64,000 nucleotides of DNA, taken from contig UPZG01000001.1 in NCBI GenBank assembly GCA_900538705.1, positions 62,001-126,000 of the forward strand, read 5' to 3'. The notes below the pieces were generated by a model. That model ran no database searches and was not told the DNA's origin. It saw only the letters and a program-made list of their open reading frames with translations. Below are positions 1 through 9,144 of this stretch, piece by piece. Position numbers and translations under genes: made by a program. Numbering within the stretch: position 1 is the stretch's first letter; every line of letters begins with the position of its first letter. This DNA is from an uncultured Porphyromonadaceae bacterium. GTDB taxonomy: Bacteria > Bacteroidota > Bacteroidia > Bacteroidales > Barnesiellaceae_A.

Positions 1-946
1 TATTGCCGCTGCAATTATAGTAGCAGTTGAAGATATGTATTGTGCCAAAACGTGCCATAGGCATACGTTGGTCGCAGCCTGAGCCCCACATGCAGTTAGC
101 CCAAGTAACGTTGAGGTTGTCGGCTCCTTGTTTTGAGGCAGTGTCGTCGCCTCCAATCAGATTGGTGTTCATGTGATTATAAGCTCTTTCTGTGTAGCTG
201 AAAGTACACCACGATACGGTGATGAAGTCGCTCTTGGCTGTTATATCCATATTACCGTCGATACCGTCGGTATAGTCGCAGTGGTCGAACCAGCAGTGGG
301 TTGTGCCATCGATAACCGAGATAAGGTCGTTGCCTCCTACATCAACAGGGCCGGGACCTACGAATTTGAGATTACGGAAGATGAGGTTTTCACAACCAGA
401 GAGATGAAACAGTCCTGCTTTACGGAACATTTCACTTTCGTCGTTAGTGAGGTTTATAAGAGTTTGTCGGGTCAGAAACTCACATTCTTCATTTACTTTT
501 TCTCCGTTGCTCAATGTACCTCCACCGCCTGATGTGCTTGCATTTTTTACATCGGCTTCATCAAGAGCATTTTTTATTTCGTCTGTAATGAAAAATTCGG
601 TACAGAGACGGGCTCCATTGATACCAACAATCGTTTTGTTTTTTACGCCTTCAAGTACAATACTTTGCGATATGGTGAAATCGCCTTTGCTGCCATCCAA
701 TATGATGATGTCGTAGTTTTTGATGGCGCTTTCTACTTCTGAGCGCATGTCACCACCTTTGTTGGTAAGAGTGATACTGCGACCATCAGTACCGCCTCCG
801 GTAAGTTCATAGTCATCGCCCCTTGTGAGGCTCGAAGAGGTAGCCCAACCAAATGGTGCATTCAAATCATATTCCGACAATTGGGCACTCGTCGGTAGTG
901 AAACGGCACAAAGTAAAGTGCCAATAGTAAGTGGTAAAATTCTCAT
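1..946 (-). CDS. Pectate lyase family 1 (PL1), C-terminal part missing
   Basis: This is a secreted polysaccharide lyase that should cleave pectate (polygalacturonate) by beta-elimination. I translated it by hand because its 3' end runs off the window. About 315 residues are visible. They begin with a signal peptide (MRILPLTIGTLLCAV... ending near TSAQ), followed by the start of a parallel beta-helix. The PL1 landmarks are both present: a WFDHCDYTDGIDGNMDIT stretch (the family vWiDH region) near residue 220, and RMPMARFGTIHIFN near residue 295 (the R.P..R.G..H.. region with the catalytic and substrate-binding arginines). No other pectin-utilisation gene (SusC/D pair, GH28, GH105) is next to it in the visible part. 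Whether the missing end carries a sorting domain cannot be seen. Family assignment is firm; exact substrate is inferred. Confidence 0.88.
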   Translation of the reverse strand, partial: MRILPLTIGTLLCAVSLPTSAQLSEYDLNAPFGWATSSSLTRGDDYELTGGGTDGRSITLTNKGGDMRSEVESAIKNYDIIILDGSKGDFTISQSIVLEGVKNKTIVGINGARLCTEFFITDEIKNALDEADVKNASTSGGGGTLSNGEKVNEECEFLTRQTLINLTNDESEMFRKAGLFHLSGCENLIFRNLKFVGPGPVDVGGNDLISVIDGTTHCWFDHCDYTDGIDGNMDITAKSDFITVSWCTFSYTERAYNHMNTNLIGGDDTASKQGADNLNVTWANCMWGSGCDQRMPMARFGTIHIFNCYYNCSGN

Positions 947-1004
947 AATGTGAGTGTTATAACAGATTGGTTAGATTTCGGGTTGTGCATATAAAAAAAC
1001 CTAG

Positions 1005-1012
1005 CAAAGTTA
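1005..1012 (-). promoter_or_regulatory. -7 promoter element for the pectate lyase gene
   Basis: On the minus strand this reads TAACTTTG, a good match to the Bacteroidota -7 consensus TAnnTTTG. It lies about 60 bp upstream of the pectate lyase ATG. No clear TTTG -33 box is seen at the expected distance. Confidence 0.6.
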
Positions 1013-1056
1013 TCCTTTTTGAAAACACGTTAGTGTGTAAAAATTGTTATAAATAT

Positions 1057-1098
1057 TATAAAAATTCGCCGACACAACGGCTTTGTTGTATCGACGAA
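1057..1098 (-). terminator. Intrinsic terminator after the beta-helix lipoprotein gene
   Basis: Reading the minus strand, TTCGTCGATACAAC and GTTGTGTCGGCGAA form a 14-bp stem with two mismatched or wobble positions around a 6-nt loop, followed by TTTTTAT. It sits about 30 bp past the lipoprotein stop codon and separates that operon from the pectate lyase promoter. Confidence 0.8.
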
Positions 1099-1128
1099 TA
1101 AACATGAAACGATTGTGAAAAGATAGTT

Positions 1129-2571
1129 TTAGTAAACTGTATTCTGTGGATCAAAGTTAGTCCAGCCACTCATCCAGTTGTTGGCAACTGTTTCATTGGG
1201 AGAGAAAGCGCCTATGTATGATACTTGGTCGAAACCGCTGCTTACGTAAGGATGGCTCCAGCTTGCCCCGTTTGCCAACGGACTGTCGGTGCCTGGTATC
1301 ATACAGAATGATGTAAGATTGAATGGAGAACCTTGTAGAGCCAGGTCGTCAACAGAAGCAAAAGTGCGGTTGTTGCCATCTGCACGATTGAAGTAAGTCT
1401 CGGCAAAAGTTCCCGGGTCGGCGTCGTTAAATTGGCTGTTGTTTGACCAGTATTGAGCGTCCTGGAAGTTTTTTATCATACCTGCCATTACACAATTTGT
1501 AACTTGTAAAAGTCCATCGCTTGCATGTTGTTGTGTAGCAGAACCTTTGTCGTTTTCTATGATAAGACCTATGGGGAATGCAGCAAATACAGAGTTGAAT
1601 ACACGCAGTTCGGTATTGCGGCGCAAGTGCATGGCTGCTTGGAAGCGAGCATCTACGGGACTACCGTTTACGCCAGCCTGGTTGGTGTAAGAGCTAGGAT
1701 TGGTGACAGGTCCGAATACCGAGAAGTTTGAAAATACGCAAGAGGTATAGGGTTCCATTGCGGCACCGTCGCCGTTATTATCGCTTTCATACCCGTTAGA
1801 TGCGCTTTTGTCGCCGGTAAGGGGGTCTCGCAGTACAACTGCATATTGTATCTTACCGCTGAAACCGTTGTCGGTGTCGAAATCATCGTCCCAAGTTCCA
1901 AGGGCTACCATGTGCTTACAGTTGACTGTTCCGCCGAACCATTCAAAAGCATCGTCGCCCGAATATGATACTTGTACATAATCGACAGTAGTGCCGCTAC
2001 CTACCGAACCGAAGGTAATAGCGTTGATTTCGTTATCGGTCGTATACTCTATACCGGCATATTCGCAACGAACGTAGCGGAGTACACCTGAGTTGTCGGC
2101 ATCATTGTCACCTCCGTGTGTGCCGCGTACACCACCTTCAATTGACATCTCTCCTTGGTTGTTGCGGGCATTACCCATAAGGATGATACCTCCCCAGTCA
2201 CCGGGTTTACGGCTTCCGGCAGGTTGTGCCGAGGTGAAAACGATAGGACGTTCTTGAGTACCGTCGGCAATGAGTTTTCCGCCGGGTTCTACAATGATGG
2301 TTGCTTTGGTTGCCTTGTCTCCTTTTATGATGACACCTGGTTCAATGGTAAGAGTTGCACCATTAGGAACATACACAAAGCCCTTCAACATATATTTGTT
2401 GGGATATGTGAGGGTAACATTCCCTTCGACTTCATAGTTGTCAGAGCCGTCTCCCAGGGTATACTCTTGTCCTGGAAGCCCCCCTCCGTTATCGTTGTTA
2501 TCTTCTTGACAACTTGTGCATGCTGCTGCTATGAGCATAGCCAATGCAGGGAAAAATACAATCTTTTTCAT
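1129..2571 (-). CDS. Right-handed beta-helix lipoprotein partnered with a TonB-dependent receptor
   Basis: A 480-residue outer-surface or periplasmic lipoprotein of unknown function. The N-terminus is a lipoprotein signal with candidate acylated cysteines at C18 or C21, followed by an Asn/Asp/Gly-rich tether. The body has the GDWGGIILMGNA-type motif and repeated short turns (VNCKHMVALGTWDDDFDTDNG) of a family often annotated only as hypothetical and built as a parallel beta-helix. The C-terminus ends in GWTNFDPQNTVY and shows no T9SS domain. The receptor gene lies 50 bp upstream on the same strand with no terminator between, so the two are very likely co-transcribed and may act together in binding and importing a ligand. 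The ligand is not visible from sequence. Confidence 0.75.
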   Translation of the reverse strand: MKKIVFFPALAMLIAAACTSCQEDNNDNGGGLPGQEYTLGDGSDNYEVEGNVTLTYPNKYMLKGFVYVPNGATLTIEPGVIIKGDKATKATIIVEPGGKLIADGTQERPIVFTSAQPAGSRKPGDWGGIILMGNARNNQGEMSIEGGVRGTHGGDNDADNSGVLRYVRCEYAGIEYTTDNEINAITFGSVGSGTTVDYVQVSYSGDDAFEWFGGTVNCKHMVALGTWDDDFDTDNGFSGKIQYAVVLRDPLTGDKSASNGYESDNNGDGAAMEPYTSCVFSNFSVFGPVTNPSSYTNQAGVNGSPVDARFQAAMHLRRNTELRVFNSVFAAFPIGLIIENDKGSATQQHASDGLLQVTNCVMAGMIKNFQDAQYWSNNSQFNDADPGTFAETYFNRADGNNRTFASVDDLALQGSPFNLTSFCMIPGTDSPLANGASWSHPYVSSGFDQVSYIGAFSPNETVANNWMSGWTNFDPQNTVY

Positions 2572-2620
2572 CTTAGAGTTAATTTGTTGTGTTGATGATT
2601 ATATATTTTATTGTCTGTGT

Positions 2621-5458
2621 TTATAATATTTTATAGGCGACTCCTATGCTGATAGAAGTACCAGGCCGGTAGCTTTTGGTAATTTGTGTGCGGGTTTGAT
2701 GCGTACCGTTGAGGCCAAATTCAGGATATTGTGCATATGTGATTTTCTCGCATAAAATGTCTTTTGCCCCAAGTTTTATGACAAATTTTCCGAAAGTTTT
2801 TGATACGGTGAGGTCGAGGCTGTTGCGTGGCAGTTCGTAGGTATCGGGGATATTTGTACTTTCATCGCCGGTACTGTTGTTGGCTTTACCTATACCTATG
2901 ATGCGTTTTCCTACTCTATTGTATTGTAGAGAAGCTTCCCATCCATATTTCTTGTTATTGTAGAAGAGTGCCGCATTGATGATATAAGGCGACTGCCCTT
3001 GCATGGGTCGGTTTTCTTGTTTAATGATGCCGCTATCGTCGAATGTGACATTACTTGCAATAACAGAGGCATTGAGGAGCAGGGTAAATCCTTTCATACC
3101 TATGAAATCGAGTGTTTTGCGCAGCTCTATTTCGGCTCCGAAACACGAAGCTGAGATAGCGTTTTGGTAGTTGTAGCGCAAGGAACCTCCCATATCGGTG
3201 TATGTCCATTCAATGGGTTTATCGAAATACTTGAAAAAGAGACCGGCACTGATTACTTCATTGGAGGCCGGGTAGAACTCGTAGCGCAAGTCGACATTCT
3301 GAATTTTACAACTTTCAAGGTTTTCGTTTCCTCCTATTTCATTGAAAAGGTCGAAGTCGTAGTAAACCGCCGGTGAAACCTCTCGGAATTCGGGTCGGTT
3401 AAGCGACATGCCGTATGCAAAGCGTAGGAGATGTTTGTCGTTGATATCGTAGGTGACATTGACCGACGGCAGTATATCTAAGTTTATATAATTATGATGT
3501 GAGATGAGCGATGAGGCCGGGTCCATAGAGCGGTCGCGAGTAAGTCTCATGTTATTGTATTCGAGGCGCGCGCCGGCATGAATATTTATTTTGTCAAGAG
3601 GAAATTCAAAGGCAGCGTATGCAGCGCCTAAAAAATTGGATGCCTGGTAGGCGTTGGTTTTTTTTGTTACCTCATCGAGATATACTTTATCTGCCGAGAG
3701 CCACTGGTCTGTCATCATCTGTTCAAAAGGGAGGTAGAGATATTCGTTGCGTTCTTCGTATGTGAGTTTATCGTAGCGATATAGAAATTCGCGCGGACGA
3801 TAATCTCGCGTACTGTATTCGGTGAATAATCCGGCTTTTATAATGGGGGCGTATCCCCAAAGAGATATTTCACCACGATAATTGAATGCTAGAGAGCCTA
3901 TATGGTCGGAAAGCGATTGGTAGTAACGGGTAATATTGTCGTTACCGGTAACAATGTGTGAGATGTCGTTGGTGTCGCTGATACCCGACTGGTTGGTGAC
4001 GATGCGCCGGTCTGGTTCGTCGCGAAAGGCATAGTTGTATGCTAAAGTCCAGTCTAATGAGTGGCGGCTTTGATTGTCTATATAATGTTTCCCCGATAGT
4101 TGCCCGGCGTATGAAAGACGCGATTGATAGAGCATTTCTGTCTGTTCGCGGTAATAGGGCGAACTGATGTCCTTGATACCACTACGTTCGGTGAGCCGGT
4201 TCTTACTGAAGATGTTGAGTAGGTTATGAAATTCGATGCTGTGGCGTTTGTTGAAGCGGAAAAGCCAGTTATGCATCAGTCCTACTTTTACTTCATTGGT
4301 GTATTGGTTATCGATATAATTATCTAAGTATATAGGTTGGTCGGTGGCTACCGAGTAGATACCATACCGTATATTGGTCATGTCGGTAATGGTTTTATAA
4401 ACGTTACTATAACTGAGTGCTGTAGCGTTGCTAATTTCCATTTCGTTATCGGTAGGAACGATAAACTCGGCGTCGATATTAAATTTCTGGTCGGGCATAG
4501 GCCGGTATTGTTGTATGCTCCAGTCACGATTCATTCCGTAACGGGTGAGTTGTGTAAGACGGTCAGGATCGGTCGATACAATATCGAGGTGTTGGGGAAA
4601 GTCGTTTGAGAGTTGTCGTTTGCTTTGGTCAAAACCCAACCAATCGGTACTGCTACCGGGATTCATACGCGTATCGCGAAAATGGGTTGCTGTATTGAAT
4701 CCGGTTGTGTAAGTTACTTGCAGCCGATTCCGTAAGGGCCGGTTTTTGGTTGCAATTTTGATGAAGCCTCCGGCAAATTCACCGGGTAGTTCGGGAGAGG
4801 GAGACTTATATATCATCATATTATCGATTTGTCCACTCGGGAGCATGTCGAACGAGAATACACGACTGTCGTTCTCGACGCTTGGGGCACTACCTCCATT
4901 AATCCAAACTTTATTGTATCGTTGTGCCAACCCTCGAATAACTATATAGCGGTCGTCGAGAATAGAAACGCCCGGTACACGCCGTATGATTTCGGCTGCG
5001 TTTGTGTCGCCTGTACGAGCAATTTGGCCTGCAGATATGCCACTGGCTACACTGAGAGTCGATCTGACACCTTGTAGCATGGCTGTTTCTGTATCTTGCC
5101 TTCGTTTGGTAGTGATGGTGACTTCCTGGAGTGTTAGGTTATCTTCGGTGAGGGAGATGGCGATAGGTAATGGCGTTTGTTCGTCGACGGGGATTCGTTG
5201 TGTCTGGTAAGTAATGTAGCTACATACGAGAGTATGTTTACCATTGGGAATGTTTTTTAGTGTAAAGTTGCCATCGATATCAGAGGCTGTTGCGATAGAA
5301 GTGCCTTCTATTGTAAGGGTTGCTCCAATAAGTTTTTCGCCCGAACGGGCATCTATTACATTGCCATTGATAGAAAACTGAGCATAGGTGTTACAGAAGA
5401 GGAGAAGAAAAAATAGTGTGGTAAATAAAGACCTTTTTAAGAATGTCGTTTGCATCAT
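2621..5458 (-). CDS. TonB-dependent outer-membrane receptor with carboxypeptidase-regulatory domain
   Basis: A 945-residue outer-membrane active transporter energised by TonB-ExbBD. Visible order: signal peptide to about residue 27 (…CNTYAQ), a CarboxypepD_reg-like beta-sandwich at about 30-110 (INGNVIDARSGEKLIGATL…), a plug domain at about 120-240 (AAEIIRRVPGVSI, then YIVIRGLAQRYNKVWING) and a 22-strand barrel ending in aromatic/hydrophobic GVAYKIL. No SusD-like gene follows; the partner is the beta-helix lipoprotein instead, so this is not a classic glycan SusC/D pair. I chose the ATG giving MMQTTFLKRS rather than the in-frame GTG two codons earlier (5464), because the latter would leave almost no 5' leader behind the -7 element. 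Substrate unknown. Confidence 0.88.
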   Translation of the reverse strand: MMQTTFLKRSLFTTLFFLLLFCNTYAQFSINGNVIDARSGEKLIGATLTIEGTSIATASDIDGNFTLKNIPNGKHTLVCSYITYQTQRIPVDEQTPLPIAISLTEDNLTLQEVTITTKRRQDTETAMLQGVRSTLSVASGISAGQIARTGDTNAAEIIRRVPGVSILDDRYIVIRGLAQRYNKVWINGGSAPSVENDSRVFSFDMLPSGQIDNMMIYKSPSPELPGEFAGGFIKIATKNRPLRNRLQVTYTTGFNTATHFRDTRMNPGSSTDWLGFDQSKRQLSNDFPQHLDIVSTDPDRLTQLTRYGMNRDWSIQQYRPMPDQKFNIDAEFIVPTDNEMEISNATALSYSNVYKTITDMTNIRYGIYSVATDQPIYLDNYIDNQYTNEVKVGLMHNWLFRFNKRHSIEFHNLLNIFSKNRLTERSGIKDISSPYYREQTEMLYQSRLSYAGQLSGKHYIDNQSRHSLDWTLAYNYAFRDEPDRRIVTNQSGISDTNDISHIVTGNDNITRYYQSLSDHIGSLAFNYRGEISLWGYAPIIKAGLFTEYSTRDYRPREFLYRYDKLTYEERNEYLYLPFEQMMTDQWLSADKVYLDEVTKKTNAYQASNFLGAAYAAFEFPLDKINIHAGARLEYNNMRLTRDRSMDPASSLISHHNYINLDILPSVNVTYDINDKHLLRFAYGMSLNRPEFREVSPAVYYDFDLFNEIGGNENLESCKIQNVDLRYEFYPASNEVISAGLFFKYFDKPIEWTYTDMGGSLRYNYQNAISASCFGAEIELRKTLDFIGMKGFTLLLNASVIASNVTFDDSGIIKQENRPMQGQSPYIINAALFYNNKKYGWEASLQYNRVGKRIIGIGKANNSTGDESTNIPDTYELPRNSLDLTVSKTFGKFVIKLGAKDILCEKITYAQYPEFGLNGTHQTRTQITKSYRPGTSISIGVAYKIL

Positions 5459-5481
5459 TTTCACTTGTTCCGTTTACGCCG

Positions 5482-5489
5482 CAAAGGTA
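5482..5489 (-). promoter_or_regulatory. -7 promoter element for the receptor/lipoprotein operon
   Basis: Minus-strand TACCTTTG, followed by GC, matching the Bacteroidota -7 element. It lies about 24 bp upstream of the receptor ATG, giving a short leader. Confidence 0.65.
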
Positions 5490-5597
5490 GGAGTGGCGTG
5501 ATACGAAACGATTACAATACGGTGAGAGTACGGTTACCGATATTGCGACTTTGTGAAGATGATGTTTCAGCAGGATGACTGTTTTTGTTGTCAGTCG

Positions 5598-6263
5598 TTA
5601 TTTACGTCCGAAGTCGGCCGGAATCTCTCCCCAAGCTTCGGTGTCCCACTTGATGATGCGATTGGTGTATGTATTGTTGCGTAGCCAAGCTTCGGCTCGG
5701 GCAATAAGGTTGAAGATAGGGGCATTTACCTCGGTGCGTTGCAAGCGGGTTTTACACTGCTTTTGTCTCACCCATAATATGGCGTTACGAGAGTCGCTAT
5801 ATATAGGAATGTTGCTGTTTTGTTGTTTGAGGAGTGCCAGCCCGTGTACCAAAGCCAGAAATTCACCTATATTATTGGTGCCTTGTTGCATGGGCTTCAG
5901 TCTGAAAATCTCTTCGCCGGTAGCGACGTAAACGCCACGATATTCCATTGTACCGGGATTACCGCTGCATGCTGCATCGACGGCAAGGCTGTCGCGTATA
6001 ATGGCGGGATGCGTAGGTGAGGCTGTCACTTTAGATTTAGATGACGCAGACCTGGCCGCATTGTAATGGTTGCTTATGCCGCGCAATAGGTCTATATGGT
6101 CTTCGGCTTTCCCTCTGAAAGCTTCTACGGCATCTTCTTGTGTGTCGAATGCTTTGTACTTGGCTCCTTTATAACCATCTACCTGCAGTTGACATTCGTC
6201 CCACGAGTCATATACTCCCGGGGCAAACCCTTCCCATACGACGTAATATTTGGATTTCTTCAT
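5598..6263 (-). CDS. rnhA: Ribonuclease HI with N-terminal viroplasmin domain
   Basis: This enzyme cleaves the RNA strand of RNA-DNA hybrids, removing primers and R-loops in the cytoplasm. The 221-residue product starts with a viroplasmin/caulimovirus-type hybrid-binding domain (KKSKYYVVWEGFAPGVYDSW), then a linker, then the RNase H fold. The four catalytic acidic residues are visible in AVDAAC (Asp), NNIGEFLA (Glu), IYSDSRNA (Asp) and the C-terminal EIPADFGRK (Asp). The reading frame stays open upstream to 6359, but that extension would overlap aroK and run through both promoters, so I start at MKKSKYY. This domain arrangement is usual in Bacteroidota. Confidence 0.9.
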   Translation of the reverse strand: MKKSKYYVVWEGFAPGVYDSWDECQLQVDGYKGAKYKAFDTQEDAVEAFRGKAEDHIDLLRGISNHYNAARSASSKSKVTASPTHPAIIRDSLAVDAACSGNPGTMEYRGVYVATGEEIFRLKPMQQGTNNIGEFLALVHGLALLKQQNSNIPIYSDSRNAILWVRQKQCKTRLQRTEVNAPIFNLIARAEAWLRNNTYTNRIIKWDTEAWGEIPADFGRK

Positions 6264-6285
6264 GCAGTGAGTTGTATATCGTATG

Positions 6286-6327
6286 CAAAGATACGTTTTT
6301 GTCGTTGAATAGAAAGTAATATCTTTG
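6286..6327. promoter_or_regulatory. Back-to-back promoters of rnhA (-) and aroK (+)
   Basis: Two perfect TATCTTTG -7 elements point away from each other, on the minus strand at 6286-6293 (rnhA) and on the plus strand at 6320-6327 (aroK). The aroK promoter also has a TTTTTG -33 box at 6296-6301, 18 bp before its -7. The two promoters share the spacer, so binding of polymerase at one may affect the other. Confidence 0.75.
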
Positions 6328-6346
6328 CAATAATATGTAGGACAAC

Positions 6347-6886
6347 ATGAGCAATCCAATATTTATAATCGGATATATGGCCGCCGGTAAGACAACATTA
6401 GGTCGGTATGCAGCCAGGGAGATGGGGCGTGGTTTTATAGACCTCGACCGGTATATAGAGGCTCGTTACAGAAAAAGCATTGCCGATATTTTCGCTTCCG
6501 ATGGAGAGGCTCGCTTTCGTGAGATAGAGCGCAATATGCTGCATGAGGTGGCCGAGTTTGACAATGTACTGGTGGCAACGGGTGGCGGTACGCCTTGTTT
6601 TTTTGATAACATGGAGTATATGAATGGGCGTGGTGTCGTCGTATTCTTGTCGTGCCCGGTAGAGACAATATGTCGCAGAATAAGGGCGTCGAAGGTGAAG
6701 CGTCCGTTGCTTTTGTCGCTTGACGATGAGACTTTGGCAAACCGGGTAAATGAGATGTTGATGGCGCGGCTGCCATTCTATAAGCAGGCAGCTTATACAT
6801 TCGATTCGAGCCAGTATGAGTCACGGTCGGCCTTGGTGGCTGCAACCAAGGTTTTACAATCTCTTATAGGGGGAAGCAACAAGTAA
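6347..6886 (+). CDS. aroK: Shikimate kinase
   Basis: Phosphorylates shikimate with ATP in the fifth step of the chorismate pathway to aromatic amino acids and folate. The 179-residue length is normal. Visible: P-loop GYMAAGKTT at residues 9-17, the DLDRYIE shikimate-binding segment near 33, ATGGGTP near 78 (shikimate-binding GGG) and the lid KRPLL near 118. The stop codon is 3 bp from the end of the convergent capA-like gene, leaving no room for a separate terminator. A strong promoter lies just upstream. Confidence 0.95.
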   Translation: MSNPIFIIGYMAAGKTTLGRYAAREMGRGFIDLDRYIEARYRKSIADIFASDGEARFREIERNMLHEVAEFDNVLVATGGGTPCFFDNMEYMNGRGVVVFLSCPVETICRRIRASKVKRPLLLSLDDETLANRVNEMLMARLPFYKQAAYTFDSSQYESRSALVAATKVLQSLIGGSNK

Positions 6887-6889
6887 GTT

Positions 6890-8020
6890 TTAGAATGTAT
6901 ACTCGGCGACATTGCTTGTCTTAAGCAATTTGCGAGTATCGTCGAGGAAGATTTGCATACCTTGTTTTACGGCATCTGAGTACTCCTCTCGGGGACGTGC
7001 AGCAGGGATAAGCTCAAAGTTCTTTTTGCCGCTTTTAACGGGACGTGCGGTATAGACGAGGCTGTATCCGCAATCGGCAACACGAGTGATGGAGGAGTCT
7101 TTTTCTAAAACCAGACGCACCATCATGCCTCCATCTGTGGCCCTTATTTTCATATTAGATATATAGTTACCTAACGAATAGACTACAAGATGTTCTTTGC
7201 CGGTAGAGTCTTGTCTTAATTCAAGGGGTTGTATCACATGAGGATGGCTGCCTATTATATGATCGACGCCGTGAGTCAGGAGCCAGTCGGCAAGGCTTTG
7301 TTGATTTTTATCTGGTTGCTGTTTATACTCAACTCCCCAATGCATGCAGGCTATAATAGCGTCGGGAGAGGCGGCCTGGGCTTTGGCAATGTCTTGTGCT
7401 ATTATGGTAGTGTCTATACGGTTGACTATGTTGGGTGCCGTTTCTGTAAGTCCGTTGGTACCGTATGTGTAGTTTAATAAAGCTATTTTTATGCCGTTTT
7501 TTTCAAAGATGTAAGGGTATCGTTTGTCTCTATCGGTACGGTCGATGTATGTACCTACTTGTGCGATATTTTCTACTTTATTCATTTGTGAAATGGTACG
7601 TTCTATACCGCGTTTCCCTGTGTCGAGGCTATGATTGTTGCTGGTGAGGAAGATGTCGAATCCTGCATCGACAAGAGAGGTGAAAAATTCGTCAGGAGCA
7701 CTGAATGATGGATATCCACTATAAGGCTTGCCTCCCAGAGTTGTCTCAAAGTTGCCTACAGCAATATCGGCTTGACTTATTTCATCGCGAACATATTGCC
7801 AACAATCGTTGTAACAGTAGCCGCTGTCGGTTTGAGCGGCTTCTATCTGTGCAACATGTTGCATGAAATCACCAACAAAAAGCAAAGAAAGTTGCGTGGA
7901 TATTTGGGTAGAAGGGGCACAAGCAACCGTATCGGGTATTGCTTGAGCTGTAATGCGTGAAAGTGAAAGTACAAGAAAGAGCAATGTCGTTATGTTGCGG
8001 GCATGTTGTAGCAGGTACAT
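6890..8020 (-). CDS. CapA/PgsA-family metallophosphatase-like protein
   Basis: A 376-residue exported protein of the CapA (poly-gamma-glutamate synthesis accessory) family, which has a calcineurin-like phosphoesterase fold. After a signal peptide (LFLVLSLSRITAQA) come the metal-site motifs VGDFM near residue 51, GNFETT near 94, TSNNHSLD near 126, HWGVEY near 227 and IIGSHPHVIQP near 255. The family name comes from capsule genes, but there are no capB/C partners here, so a capsule role is not supported; hydrolase activity on an unknown phosphate ester is an inference. It follows nadK on the same strand with a 49-bp gap. Confidence 0.85.
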   Translation of the reverse strand: MYLLQHARNITTLLFLVLSLSRITAQAIPDTVACAPSTQISTQLSLLFVGDFMQHVAQIEAAQTDSGYCYNDCWQYVRDEISQADIAVGNFETTLGGKPYSGYPSFSAPDEFFTSLVDAGFDIFLTSNNHSLDTGKRGIERTISQMNKVENIAQVGTYIDRTDRDKRYPYIFEKNGIKIALLNYTYGTNGLTETAPNIVNRIDTTIIAQDIAKAQAASPDAIIACMHWGVEYKQQPDKNQQSLADWLLTHGVDHIIGSHPHVIQPLELRQDSTGKEHLVVYSLGNYISNMKIRATDGGMMVRLVLEKDSSITRVADCGYSLVYTARPVKSGKKNFELIPAARPREEYSDAVKQGMQIFLDDTRKLLKTSNVAEYTF

Positions 8021-8069
8021 AAGGCGATGTTTTTAGAAAGGTAGATGAAATAAGAAATAGTAGTTCGTA

Positions 8070-8945
8070 TTATTCACGTTTGTCGGCACCCCACATCAGT
8101 TTGGTGCGTAGTGTCTCGGAAAAACTATGGTTGAAACCCTTGACAACCTTTATGCCAAAAGGAGCTTTTTGTAATGTGACGGTAGAGCTGGTATCGAGAA
8201 GGACCGAACGGCCGTCGCAACTAAGCAAAAAATTGTCGGTACGGCTCGATACTTGGAGCGATATGGTAACATCGTCGCTTACTACTAACGGTCGCACCGT
8301 AAAGCTGTGTGGTGCTACAGGAACAATTACCCAATTGGCGGCTTGTGGCATCAGTATGGGGCCTCCTGCACTAAGAGCGTAAGCGGTAGAGCCGGTAGGA
8401 GTGGCAATGACAAGACCGTCGGCTTGGTATGTATTGAAAAACTCGCCGTCGATATACATGCGTATGGAAATCATCGAGGCACTGTCTTGCTTGAGAATGG
8501 CTATTTCATTGAGGGCATAAGGCCACGAGAGCGGGTGTGAAGCTTGCGTCTCTACGTGCAACAGTGAGCGGTTTTCTATCCGGTAATGTCCCTTGAATAT
8601 TTCCTGTATTCCGGTATCAATATCATTTCCCGAGAGGTCGGTGAGAAATCCCAGTCGCCCGGTATTGATACCGAGAATAGGGATACATTTGTCGCCAATG
8701 CGAGCTGCTGTGTGCAGGAATGTGCCGTCGCCACCTATGCTCAATACCATGTCGGCCGAGAAGTTGTTGTGAACGATATGCGACACATGAGGAAGGCGCA
8801 AAGGAGGATTACAGTGATAGAGTTCTTTGGCAAAGGCCTCGTCAACTCCTATTTCGGCTTGTTGGCGAGCCAATGCGTCAAAAACCGATTGTATGATGGG
8901 ATAATCTTGTGGATGGCATTGCTTGCCGAATATTGCAACTTTCAT
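8070..8945 (-). CDS. nadK: NAD kinase
   Basis: Phosphorylates NAD to NADP, the only entry to the cellular NADP pool. From MKVAIFGKQ the protein has 291 residues, a normal length. Visible: the GGDGT motif at residues 71-75 with the catalytic Asp, NTGRLGFL near 95, and the NE/D-rich conserved region ATPTGSTAYALSAGGPI near 180. An ATG three codons upstream (8954) is also in frame; I prefer the later one because family members begin at this beta-strand. The gene is divergent from pdxJ, a neighbour arrangement I recall from other Bacteroidales. Confidence 0.95.
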   Translation of the reverse strand: MKVAIFGKQCHPQDYPIIQSVFDALARQQAEIGVDEAFAKELYHCNPPLRLPHVSHIVHNNFSADMVLSIGGDGTFLHTAARIGDKCIPILGINTGRLGFLTDLSGNDIDTGIQEIFKGHYRIENRSLLHVETQASHPLSWPYALNEIAILKQDSASMISIRMYIDGEFFNTYQADGLVIATPTGSTAYALSAGGPILMPQAANWVIVPVAPHSFTVRPLVVSDDVTISLQVSSRTDNFLLSCDGRSVLLDTSSTVTLQKAPFGIKVVKGFNHSFSETLRTKLMWGADKRE

Positions 8946-9097
8946 GGTAGGCATGTTAGAGTTTTTTGATAGAGGATAAAAGACTTGCCATTTTCACAAC
9001 AAAACGATGTTGTTTCTCTCTGCGTGATATAGTCGTAAACTATACTCGAAGAAGTAGACGAGAAATTTATCGGGTTTTATATCTTTTATTCTCATAT

Positions 9098-9144
9098 TTT
9101 GGCTGTTTTGGGTAAATCGTATTATTTTTGCATGTACAAAGATA
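9098..9144. promoter_or_regulatory. Overlapping face-to-face promoters of pdxJ (+) and nadK (-)
   Basis: The plus strand has TATTTTTG at 9123-9130 with a TTTG -33 box at 9098-9101 (21-bp spacer). The minus strand has TATCTTTG at 9137-9144. The two -7 elements face each other across 6 bp, so the predicted start sites cross and the transcripts would overlap by a few bases. The two promoters probably cannot fire at once. Confidence 0.6.

Noticed and set aside
6264..6359. A 32-residue N-terminal extension of RNase H
   Set aside because: It would run through both divergent promoters and overlap the aroK start; the viroplasmin domain begins at MKKSKYY.
7876..7883. A fifth CAAAAAGC followed by AAAG inside the CapA-like gene
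   Set aside because: It is in coding sequence near the signal peptide, has no CTTTG[C/T]TTTTTG at the 9-bp spacing and no -7 element at the right distance.
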